Below, piece after piece: positions 54,204 to 63,999 of a stretch of DNA of 64,000 nt. Made by a program: the position numbers and the translations under genes. Under the pieces are notes generated by a model. That model saw only the letters and a list, made by a program, of their open reading frames with translations, was not told the DNA's origin and searched no databases. The stretch is from Typhlomys cinereus (taxonomy: Eukaryota > Chordata > Mammalia > Rodentia > Platacanthomyidae), in NCBI GenBank assembly GCA_023101885.1, contig JALPQD010000126.1, positions 178,904 to 242,903 on the forward strand, given 5' to 3'. How positions within the stretch are numbered: the stretch's first letter is position 1; every line of letters begins with the position of its first letter.

Positions 54204-54547
54204 TGTTGCAGTTAGCCTGCATAGTTGCTGATAAAAACATGACAAAACTGTCTAAGGGAACAAGGGGTTTATTTTCTCTTACGATAGTCTAGTTACAGTT
54301 CTTAGTCCAGCGAGGCAGGACTTGCTGGCCAAGTATACAAGGATGCCCCCTTTCTCAAACAGCTCCCTCCATTTTATTCACCTGCCCTGGTACTAGTCTC
54401 ACCCACTGTGGACTGGGCCTTCCCCATCCACTAAACAATCTCCTGCAAGTTCACTGCAGGGCTTAACCCAACTACTAATTCTTTACAAATATGCTCAGAG
54501 CTCAAATCCTCAACTGTCAAGTTGACCCCAGTGTCTTAACTATGACA
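54204..54547 (-). mobile_element. Solo LTR of the main MaLR-like family
   Basis: 344 bases from tgttgcagttagcctgcata to taactatgaca. It has a gap of about 70 bases relative to the 34022 copy after gtccagcgaggcaggactt. Flanks GTCAG and GTGAC match weakly. Confidence 0.88.
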
Positions 54548-55163
54548 GTGACCTTTGAGGGCCTTCAAGGTGGAGGACTTTGTCTCCTGAGATCTGTAAT
54601 ACAGGGCAATGAGGAAAACAATTCATATTTTAAACATTAAGTATATGAAACTAATTTCAGGGCCAGCTTCATCATAATAGAAAAATCCAGTTTATCTATG
54701 ATAGCTAGGAGTCTCATATATTAGTTTGGTGCAAAATGATAGCTCACAAAATGTAAACCATGAATGCAAGCATAGACAATAGTTGCACTTGTTTTGTGTA
54801 GACTAACTTTGTAAGTAAGGGAAACAATCGGGAAATGAGCCTGGTTAACTGGGAATGCTGGCTTTGGCTGGATGATTTTCTGTGTCTGTTTTTCCCTTGG
54901 AGCATCTTGTGTCCCTCACAAGTCCATGGTTGGGTATTTGGAGCACTCTTGGAGTATACTTCTAGATCATTCATTAATACACATAATGACAGGGGATAAG
55001 GCAATTAAACTTATGTTCTAACTGGAATTTGAGCATCTGACTAAAAGTTGTGCTGGTTGGGACCCTATATGTCCTGTGGTACTTAGCAGGGATATTTCAT
55101 TTGGAATTGACATCAAGCTTCATAAGAAGACTGTCGGCATTCTTTCATTATCTCCTCTTCAAT
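54548..55163. other. Downstream DNA, nothing recognised
   Basis: Unique-looking, AT-rich. Confidence 0.55.
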
Positions 55164-55166
55164 GTT

Positions 55167-55213
<47 letters not shown>

Positions 55214-55290
55214 TCTCACTCTCTCTTAGCCCAGAGTGGCCTAAAGCTCACCATCTTCTCCAGTTTGGGGTACTTCACCTGGTTAAATAT
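55164..55290 (-). repeat. CT microsatellite and B1 remnant
   Basis: (CT)n at 55170-55236, then agcccagagtggcctaaagc and tcaccatcttctccagtttg in reverse B1 order. Confidence 0.75.
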
Positions 55291-55424
55291 CTCTTAGTAA
55301 CTTAAATATGCTAGTGGCACGATGTATGGTAGTAATAGTCTTGATTTTTTAAGGTAAAAGGTAGGAAAAATTTCACCTCACTAAAGTGATAACAAATTGA
55401 GAAAATTAACTAAAGTCAATTTGA

Positions 55425-55575
55425 TGTCAGCCATGGTGGGGCACACCTATAACTGTAATTTCAACACTTGGGAGTCTGAGGCAGGAGAGTCAAGAGTTCC
55501 AGGCTAGTGTGGATTACATATCACAATTCTGGCTCGAAAGAGAGAGAGAGAGAAGGGAGAGAGGGAAGGAAAGAG
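55425..55575 (+). repeat. B1 SINE with GA-rich tail
   Basis: gccatggtggggcacaccta, cacttgggagtctgaggcag, then GA and GGAAA units. Confidence 0.8.
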
Positions 55576-56040
55576 AAAACGAAAGGAAATAAATTTGAGC
55601 ATTTTCTTAAATCCAAAATTTGAACTTGTACAAGTGGTGTAGCATCTGTATAAAAGGGCATGGCAGGCCCAAGCCCATCTTTATATATAAAACTGTCAAA
55701 GAAATAAAAAAAATTTCAATATAAAAGGCCTGTATAACCAAAAAACACAGGTTTTTTTTTTTCACAAAAAATCTAGATTTGTGCATATGGGGTGAAAGAA
55801 AGAGATGAAGAGAGAGCGCTGGTCACTTAAGTAGAAGGGACTATGAGAGGAAGAAGAGATCTAAGGAGGAAAGGGGAAAAGAGAATAATGAAGTACATAT
55901 GGCTTAAAACAGAAGGGAGGACTATCTGCAGGAGGCATGTGGGGACAGAATCAGCAAGTGGGGACAGGAGATGGTGAGGGCAGTGGTGGAGGGGGATGAA
56001 TAAGACTAAGTCTAGTGACACATGCATGAAAATACCATCA
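55576..56040. other. Downstream DNA, purine-rich
   Basis: A/G-rich from 55790 to 55990. No element recognised. Confidence 0.5.
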
Positions 56041-56190
56041 GGTCAGTGAGATGGCTCAGTGGGAGCTTGCTACACAGTCCTGGTGATTTGAGTTCAATCC
56101 CTGGATCCCATGTAAAAGTAGGAGAGAAGCAACTCCACAGAATTGTCGTGTGACTGCCACAGGCACACAGTGATCATTACACGTTACAAT
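56041..56190 (+). repeat. B3-like SINE
   Basis: Head tcagtgagatggctcagtgg, gagttcaatccctggatccc, then gactgccacaggcacacagt. Confidence 0.8.
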
Positions 56191-56194
56191 AATA

Positions 56195-56465
56195 ATTTTT
56201 CTCTTATTTCATATGTGTGTGTGAATGGGGTACATGCTTGTGTGAGGGTGTATATATGTACACAAGTTTACTTCAGTATGTATGCCTGTGGAGGCCCAAG
56301 AACAGTATGGAGAATCATCCTTGATGGCTCTTTCATGTTATCTGTCGTGAGTCTAGCTCCCTAAACCCAGAGCTTCCCATTAGGGCTAATCTGACTAGTC
56401 ATCTTGCTCCAGGGAGTCACAGGCTATGTTTTTCAAAATTAAATTACAAGTGAGCCATCACTCCT
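56195..56465 (-). repeat. SINE of B3/B2-like type
   Basis: TG-rich start, tgcctgtggaggcccaagaa, ctccctaaacccagagcttc, then a reverse tail region. Assignment between B3 and B2 is unclear. Confidence 0.55.
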
Positions 56466-56499
56466 ACTTGGTGTTTTTTTTTTTTTTTTTCTTTTTCGT

Positions 56500-56773
56500 A
56501 CAAGTGTCTGTGGGTGGAGGGAAGGTGGAGTAAGTGGGAGGTGAGTACGCAAGAGGACACTTCAGTGTGTGCGTCTGTGGAGGGCCATGAGTGACATCAA
56601 GAATCATCCTGGATTGCTCTTTCACCTTATCACTTTGTTCTGAGGATTTCCAGACTCTGCCTTGGGGCTGCTGTATCTGCCCAGAATTTTTACATGATAT
56701 CTCAGGATCTGAAATCAGGTCTTTTTGCTTGTGAGGCCAAAGTTTTGACCACTCAGATATCTTCCCAGCCCAA
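56500..56773 (-). repeat. B2-superfamily SINE, diverged
   Basis: gtggagggccatgagtgaca, tcaagaatcatcctggattg, ctcaggatctgaaatcaggt, head near 56773. Confidence 0.85.
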
Positions 56774-56840
56774 TAATAAAAAGTTAAATAAAAATGTAAA
56801 ATAAAACCCATTATGTTGTATGCTAACTTAACCAATACTA

Positions 56841-57060
56841 AGGGGCCAAGGATATGGCGCAGTTGGTAGAGTGTGTGCCAAGCAGGCCTGAAGCTCTGGT
56901 TTAGATTCCAGCACTGCTTCGTGTGTGTGGTGAATGCCTGTAATTCCAGCACTGCAGGTATGAGGATCGGGAGCTTAAAATCATTCTGGGCTATATGGCA
57001 AGTTCCAGGTCAACCTAGGCTAGATGACACTTTGACTCAAAAGAAAAAAAAAATGAAATG
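56841..57060 (+). repeat. B4 (ID-B1) SINE with A tail
   Basis: ID half gccaaggatatggcgcagtt, B1 half cctgtaattccagcactgca and ctgggctatatggcaagttc. Confidence 0.82.
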
Positions 57061-57202
57061 GAGAGGAAAGGGAAGGAAAATAGGGGAAGTCGAAAGGAAG
57101 GAGGTAAGGGATAAAGGGAAAGAATGAATAAGATTTTTGAGAGGTGTAAGCTTTTCCTAGATCCATATCTTGCCTATAAATGACTAACAAGAACAGGAGG
57201 TA

Positions 57203-57830
57203 GGCTGGAGTGATGACTCAGTAGTTAAAGCTTTGGCCTCATAAGCAAAAGAACCTGAGTTCTAATTCCCAGATCCCACATAAAAAGGCTGGACAGAAAT
57301 GGCTGCAGCCTGCACTGCCAACCCTGGAAACAAGAGCCTAGAAAATGAGAGCAAAGCAATATGTAGAGTAATCCAGAATGATTCTTTTTTAAATCTTTTT
57401 CTTTTATTATTATTTATTCAATTGTGCGTGTGTGCGTGTGCACGCATGTGTGTGTGTATGTGTGTATGTGTGTGTATGTGTGTGTAGAACCACAGACAAA
57501 TTCGGGAACCACCATGGACCACCTTCACCTCGTCCTTGTTTACTCTGCCCCGGGATTCACAGGCTCTGCCCTACCAGGACCAGAAACGCAGGCTGTCTCC
57601 GCTTCAGTCCGGTGTCTATACGTGGGTCCAGGATCCGAATTCAGGACCTTCTGCCTGCAAGGCAGAGGCTTAACCCCCAGAATGATTCTTGATGTCACCC
57701 TTGGGCCTCCACAGGCATATACACTCAAGTGTTCTCTGTTACACACACACACACACACATGCACATGCACACACACATGCATGCACACTTGCACACGTAC
57801 ATGGATGCATGCACGCACACATTTAAAAAA
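57203..57830 (+). repeat. Older B2-type SINE split by a younger one
   Basis: Left part 57203-57386 (ggctggagtgatgactcagt) stops in the body. It resumes at 57679 with gattcttgatgtcacccttg, gggcctccacaggcatatac and a CA-rich tail to about 57830. Confidence 0.92.
57387..57678 (-). repeat. Young GC-rich B2-type SINE, antisense, nested, 5'-truncated
   Basis: AGAATGATTCTT flanks it at 57375-57386 and 57679-57690. The copy ends at ggcttaaccccc, lacking the last bases of the tRNA-like head, so its 5' end was lost on insertion. Confidence 0.94.
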
Positions 57831-58261
57831 AAATCCAGGAGCACTGTCAAGGGGAAAACAGTGAGCTCACTGAGAAGTAATACATTAAACTTCTTCAGGT
57901 CACTAGGACCATAAACCAGCAGAAACACAAAGTATTTGGTAAGATAGAAAGGAGGCATGGAAGGGAGACGCGCTTCTCTCCGGCCTCACATACTGCAAGC
58001 ATGCACCATGTACAAGTCTTTCCCGGGGCCTTGGGAGCACAGAGCACCTGAAGGCTCAGTACACCGCATGTCTCTCCTTGGCCTCACCAAATGACACAAC
58101 TTCCAGCCTCAGAAAACACACAAGCCAACAAGTCGCAGCTCCCCCCATGAACATGCCAGAATGAAGGCTCGCATTTCTTGACAAAAGAGCCAGAGACTGA
58201 AGCACAGCTTCGACCCACAGAATGCCATGAACACCCAAGACTCTCCATGCTATGCTAAGAA
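57831..58261. other. Downstream DNA, nothing recognised
   Basis: Unique-looking, with moderately raised GC. Confidence 0.55.
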
Positions 58262-58471
58262 GAACCCAGGGAGGGCCAGGGGAGCAGCTCAGTGTTAGAG
58301 CATTTGTCCAGCCTGCCGTGATACCGTAGGTTTGATCTCCAGCATTGGAGAGAACCAAGTTGTCCTCTGATCTAAATGTGTACTGTGGCACGTGCGGCCC
58401 TCCTACTTGTGTCTGTCTGTCTGTATCTCTTTCCCATATGCAAAATAATAATACAGTAATAATAATGTTAA
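58262..58471 (+). repeat. ID-like head joined to the B3-like tail block
   Basis: gccaggggagcagctcagtg, tttgatctccagcattggag, then the 127-base block shared with 50939-51065. Confidence 0.75.
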
Positions 58472-58514
58472 TGCATACTTAGAGTAAACATAACTCCTCA
58501 ACTCCCTCCCCCAC

Positions 58515-58712
58515 TCAAAAGTGTAGGAAATGGAGCCTAAGAGCCTCATGCATGCTAGGCAAGTGCTCTAACACTGGGTCATATCTCTGGCCTTCTTTCA
58601 TTTTAAGCCTTACTGTTTCTCCATGCCAAAAACATGGAAACCTTGCTCCCAGCTAGGGACCTAGGGCCTGATGCCCGCTAGGTAAAGGCTCTACGGTTGA
58701 ACTGTATCGACT
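58515..58712 (-). repeat. Two ID SINEs in reverse
   Basis: 58515-58598 contains gctaggcaagtgctctaaca. 58630-58712 contains gctaggtaaaggctctacgg. Both are diverged. Confidence 0.75.
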
Positions 58713-59854
58713 CCTTGCAATGTCTTTAAATACGCTAATACCAACCTGTCAGGCAGCTAGCTGACTTACTAGGCAATTGCACTTACTAGCAAAATACACA
58801 GCAATTGCACAGCTCCTCTCTAAGTATAACTGACAACTACCTCCTGAAACCAGGTATCTTTAAAATCACTTTCCCCTTGTCCTTCTGGAGATTCAGAAGC
58901 ATGCAATGTAAGTATTCAGACTACACATTACCCAAAGGCCATTTTCTCCCAAGGTAGAGTTGGTAAGGAAGGTTAAAATTAGATGGTTGATATTTTAAAG
59001 CTGGTGTTTTTCCTATGGCGAACAAGGCACTTGAGATTATCCTGCTGACTATATAAAAATGTGGGGGTGGCTCCTAAAGAAATCTCAGCATTGCATATTT
59101 AAGCATTCAAGGGGTTCACTATGACTTTGTGAGCGTGGGGAGCAGACTTGTTTTTGCTCTCTTTGCCTTTTACCTTTTCTTGTTCCAGACCACCAACAAG
59201 GCAATGTTGAAGGAGTCTCACAAGCCGATCCTCCTAGGAGAGTTTTTGAAGTCACTACTTTAGTTATTTATATCTTCTTCCTTCCAGAATTCAGCACAAA
59301 GTTCAGTGGCTCACTGAAAAGATAAAGGCCATTAAGTATGAATTATAGGTAACTCTTTTAGGGCAACTAAGTGAACAGAATGTGAAGTGGAAATATTGGC
59401 TTCTAAATACAAACTTTTCCCCCCAGAAATTTCCTTAGCCATCATTTTCATGAACAGGAATCTAAGTCTGAACTTCACTCACATCTGGAGTTAGTTGGAT
59501 CTAAATGTCTCTTCAGTATGATGTGGGCAAATTACTGGCTTGGAGCTTGAACAGGGAAAAAAAAAATAAACCGTCAGACAGGAGGTTTACAAGGTCAAAA
59601 CCAAAACCTTAAGGAACTTCATTTCAACCAGTGGCGGACAAAACCATTGTTTCCAATATTTACCTTTCATGAAGTTAAACCTTGAAAGGGTTTAGTCCCA
59701 TTAATAGTTGCTGGTGTTCCCATCTTCAACTGGTTTCTGCAGCAGACTGAGTAGGTACCTTCAACTAAAAGGTGAAAACTTCCAGAGGGTATGTATCATT
59801 CATTTTGTGCAATAGGCATGCATACTACTGATCTCAAAGCAGTGTTCTTTAGTT
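58713..59854. other. Downstream DNA, no repeats recognised
   Basis: About 1.1 kb of unique-looking sequence with no coding sign. Confidence 0.55.
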
Positions 59855-60094
59855 TATATCATTGTGTGTGTGTGTGTACACTGTGTGTCTTTGTGGAGGG
59901 CCACGAGTGACCTCAGGAGTCATCCTAGATTGCTTCTACCTACTTTTTGCTTCTCTCTTTCCCAGTCATTGCCCACCAAGAAGTGCAGGCCCCTTACCAT
60001 TTCTGCCTGGCTTTTTTACGGAGGACCTGAGATCCAGAATCGGGTCCTTGTGCTTTCGAGAGAGTCTTAACCCCTGAGCCATCTCTCTGGCCCA
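59855..60094 (-). repeat. B2-superfamily SINE, older subfamily
   Basis: (TG)n start, gtggagggccacgagtgacc, ttctacctactttttgcttc, head gagccatctctctggccc. Confidence 0.9.
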
Positions 60095-60699
60095 GCAGTG
60101 TTCTTTAAACATTGCCCCCCCCCAATAAAAAAGAGTGAATGTGAAATGCGTTCAGTAAATGGAACAATGACAATCCTATTTTTTTTCTTTGAAATCAAGG
60201 ATCTGAATTGTATTTTTATATTCACAGAAATCAGAGTGACTAAGTGACTTTTAATTATCATTGATTGCCTGCCTAACCTGGAGCAAGTCACGTTGTTCCA
60301 TCTGCACACATGAATTCAGGCATCCGGCCCAAATTTTAGATTTTATAGTTATATCTAACATCATTGATTCATTGGGGGGCTTTATGTGCCAATACCTAGA
60401 GTTGTATTTGGGATAAAAACTGCTGGCCCAGTGGTTTAGGAAGCACTACCCCACTGCCCTGTAGCAGGCAAATGTCACTCAGTTCAAGTGGTCCTGGGAT
60501 TGGCTATATCTTGCTTTTCTTCTATCCCAATATGCAATAAAGTTGATAAAAATGTTAAATATAAAAAGGAAACAGCACCAAATGCAAATAACTATGAAAA
60601 GGCAAGCTCTTTGGGCTACTGTAACCAAAAATGACAACTCATCTATTCCACTTGAGAGGCAACTGCACAGGGGTGCCAAAGCAACATTTAATACTGACT
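60095..60699. other. Downstream DNA, nothing recognised
   Basis: Unique-looking. Confidence 0.55.
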
Positions 60700-61127
60700 T
60701 GTCATGGTTAGGTACAGGTGTCAACTTGATGGATGAGAGTTTGAGCTTAGCACACATTCATAGAGAATTAGTAGTTGAGTTAAGCCCAGAGCAAAAATGC
60801 AGGAGTTTGTTTAGTGTATGGGGAAGACCCAGTCCATGGTGGGTGGGAGTAGTCCCAGGGCAGGTGAATAAAGTGGAGGAACTGTTTGAGAAAGTGGGCA
60901 TCCTTCTGTATACTTGGCCAGATATGGTGGTCTGGCAAGTAAGGATCAACCTTCTCTCAGCTGTTATGTGAATATGGTGTGGCCAGTTCCCTCAGCTCTG
61001 GTATTGTGAGCTCTCCTGCAAAGTTGGACGAGGAACTGTAACCAAAAATCATAAGTGAATAAGCCCCTTGTTCCTTTAAGCCATGTAATGGTGATTTTAT
61101 CAGCAACAGTGCAGGCGAACTGCAACA
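60700..61127 (+). mobile_element. Solo LTR of the main MaLR-like family, sense
   Basis: 428 bases from tgtcatggttaggtacaggt to gcgaactgcaaca. Contains aataagccccttgttccttt near the end. It is the only copy of this family in the window that lies on the + strand. A clear target-site duplication is not seen. Confidence 0.88.
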
Positions 61128-61181
61128 GTCACCTAGGCCAATTCCTCTACTTTAACATTTGGCAATTAGAAACACAGGGAC

Positions 61182-61621
61182 TGCCGCAGACCAGAGTCGC
61201 GGCCTCGAGACCAGGGCTCCCCAGGACCGGGTGGAGAACAGAACACACGCAGCTCCCTCTCGTCCGAGTGAATCCTGAACCCGTTTATTGAAACTTTCGT
61301 GACAACTTTTATACAGAAACTTTTGGGGTAAAGAATGTTGCATACATAATAGATAATCAGCAAAGTCACCTTCAGGGTGGACCTTTTTTTTTTTTTCAAG
61401 AACCTAACCCATTGCTTCAGGGCAAAGGCACTTAACAGAAACATTCTCTCAGTATTTAAAAACTTATCTAATCTATAATGCTTCACCGGATAGCTGTGGG
61501 GCTGAGCCCACATTTTAACAGAGACTGTTTTCTTTTAAAATACAGAGGCAGAATGTTCTCCTATTGAATTTAGCAAGGAACATATTTTACAATTAACTAT
61601 AGGAATCCTCAACACCCCACA
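61182..61621 (-). mobile_element. Class II (ERVK-like) LTR
   Basis: 440 bases; the minus strand starts TGTGGGGTGTTGAGG and ends CTGCGGCA. On that strand TATAAAAG is followed about 16 bases later by AATAAA (61284-61289 reversed) and then gggttcaggattcactcgga. AATAAA just after TATA suits betaretrovirus-like LTRs with a short R. No matching second LTR is visible. Confidence 0.8.
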
Positions 61622-62340
61622 AGTCCCAGCGTGAGCTTTGACTGTTGTCCTCTCCAGGTTGATATTCTCAGTCAGGCAGGTCGACATAGGCACCAGGCAT
61701 GGCAGCAGGTTCTAACTTGGGAAGATGCATGTGGCTCATGTAGTCTCTACTATCCAAGCTTAAACCACATCTCTAAGGGGGGGCCTTGACTTGAATACTC
61801 AAGGCCCATAAGCTATAGCTGGTTCTGTCGATGGAACACTGAGGTATGCACTGAAGAAAACACTTAAGCAACATAATTATTAAAAGAATAACTTCTATAA
61901 TAGCATCCTTCTATTCCTTTAATAGTAAGGTTGCTTATGTCTTCCTTTGAGGAATTCCAGAAGCGTATTGCCATCAGTTAGATGACCCATCTGTGAACCA
62001 TGCATACTCCAAACCTGGGGTCCAGTCAGGCCCCATATGCCAAGGGTGTCTCTTTCGGGGCAGAGGCGATCATTGGTGGGAGTGCACTCAGATGGTCCAT
62101 CTCTGTGATTTCTCATAAGAGTGCTGTTTGGGGTAGGAAAGACACAGCCCCCTTTGCTTCTGACATGGATTTTCCCAGTTTGGATTGCAAATACCATCTC
62201 CAGGGGCAGTCTTGGCATCTAGACTTTCTGGCATGATGGTCTCTTCCTTGGCCTTCAGCCAGGGTAAGAGGGTATCACAGTTTCTTTTAAGGTTCCAGTG
62301 GACTGAGAGCATAGTCTTGTATTTCTGGAATTTCTAAGTA
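61622..62340 (-). mobile_element. Probable remnant of endogenous retrovirus interior next to the LTR
   Basis: On the minus strand this lies directly 5' of the LTR, where the 3' end of a provirus would be. Two overlapping frames in different phases (62312-62088 and 62218-61919) stay open for 75-100 codons and are rich in Cys, Pro and Trp, suggesting a frameshifted old coding region. I cannot name the gene. The frames are short and broken by stops, so nothing functional is indicated. Confidence 0.45.
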
Positions 62341-63233
62341 AGGTGGAACCACATAGGTGGGAATCTTACCCAACCTATGTTTTAAGATTCTAGAAGTTAT
62401 TCTCTAAATTTCTTAAAATCAGTGCACACATTTTGGCTAACAAGTCTACTTATTATAAATGACTAGACATGAAATTTCTATTTAGTATTTGACTAAACTT
62501 AAAAAGCAGGCTTTTTCTCTAGAACAGAGAGCAGGAAGCTAGTTCCAAAAAACCCTAAGAAAGGGCACCCCTAATTACCAGAAGAATTCCTGCCAGAGGC
62601 AAGACTTGAATTGTCCTAAAGAAAACCAAAACCTAGGTGCCAAAACCTAGGTGAAGGGCACTCCTAATTACCAGAATTCTTCCTGCCTGAGGCAAAACTT
62701 GAATTGTCTAGGAGAGAATGCCCAGCCCCTGTCCTTGGGCGTTACTGTGACCTTCCTCAGAGGACAGGCTTTTAGGCCTGTGCTGGGAAGAAACACCAAG
62801 GCCTGACAATTCCCATATTTTTCCTTATTTCTCTAAAATAAAGCCATGTCCTTATCCCAAAACATGATACTTTGAATCCACCTTTTCCAAACTGAGACAT
62901 ATTCTACCAGATTAGTTGGATAGGGACGCGGCAAGGGACACTACTCCAACCTTAATGGCAATCGAGCAAATCAAATACCTTTGGTAACTTCCAAAGGCTG
63001 TGCTTTAAAACGAGTCATTACACAGTTCTGAACTGTCAAGAATTCACTTACACACATTTGAAACAATACACCAGGCCATGAAGTCAGCACTGTGGGAACT
63101 CAAAATATATCTGCCCTGGCTCAGGGAGACTAGCCTCTCAGAAAAGATCAGGTGTGAGCTAAGAACAGAGGCGTGGACATCCATGTGCATGTCTCAGAGG
63201 GATCCAAGAGTGAAGAGAGAAAAAGGTTTTCGG
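62341..63233. repeat. Unassigned DNA with a 93-base imperfect tandem duplication
   Basis: AAGGGCACCCCTAATTACCA at 62561 recurs with one change at 62654, followed in both by cttcctgcc-type and gaggcaagacttgaattgtc-type sequence. It may be more of the retroviral interior, but that is not shown. Confidence 0.55.
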
Positions 63234-63960
63234 GCCAGCAATAAAGCTCAGTGGTTAAGGCACCTGGTAAACTGAGTTCAATCCCTGAAAGTCCATATGG
63301 TGGAAGGAAAGAACTGACTTCTTTTTTTTTTTTCCCGCTCATACAAACTTAACAGGTACATCGATCCCCTCCCTCCCTCCCTCCACCTCCCCTCGACCCC
63401 CCTGCTCCCCCCTCCCCTCTCCCCTCCCTCCCCATCCCCCAGTGCCTCTCCCCCCAATCCCCAGAGCATCCTTTAATGTGCATACCAAACTCTCCTCTGG
63501 GTCCTCCTCTCTAATGAGGTGAAAGGACCCAGGGGCATTTCCCAGAACCCTTTCTTGTGTTCCCCTTAAGCTTAGGAACACTACTGTGACTGTCAGTCCC
63601 TAGCCTCCAAGGATCCTAGTGCCTTTAGTCCATGCTAGACTTTGTGGGGTCAATAATGTGTTGGACATAGCGCAGGTCATGCAAAGTCCTATTATGATTG
63701 CTTCAGCCCTAACTTGTGTGGAGTATCTTGCATATCATTACTCTTCCCATCCTTGTGCTCTTACAATGTTACTGCCCCCTCTTCTGCAAATTTCCCTGAG
63801 CTTCAGGATGGGGAGAGATTAGGCTGGCCCAGTTCCATGTGGTTGATATAGAGTCTCTGATGGGAAAGAACTGACTTCTGAAAGTTGTCTTCTGATCTCC
63901 ACCCACGGGTGCATTCATCTTTGTCTCTCTCCTTCTGCCCTCAAATAACTAACTACAAAA

Positions 63961-63999
<39 letters not shown>

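Noticed and set aside
56464..56952. Minus-strand frame of 162 codons
   Set aside because: It reads across a B2-type SINE and part of a B4 SINE; no conserved protein motif.
6089..57818. Recurring short proteins with TNSRTT, PPYQDQ and PPLPPGV motifs in several places and frames
   Set aside because: They are antisense or sense translations of the same young SINE, which happens to be open in all frames. Their recurrence reflects repeat copies, not a gene family.
60543..60971. Plus-strand frame of 142 codons
   Set aside because: Most of it lies in a solo LTR, and it has no match I know.
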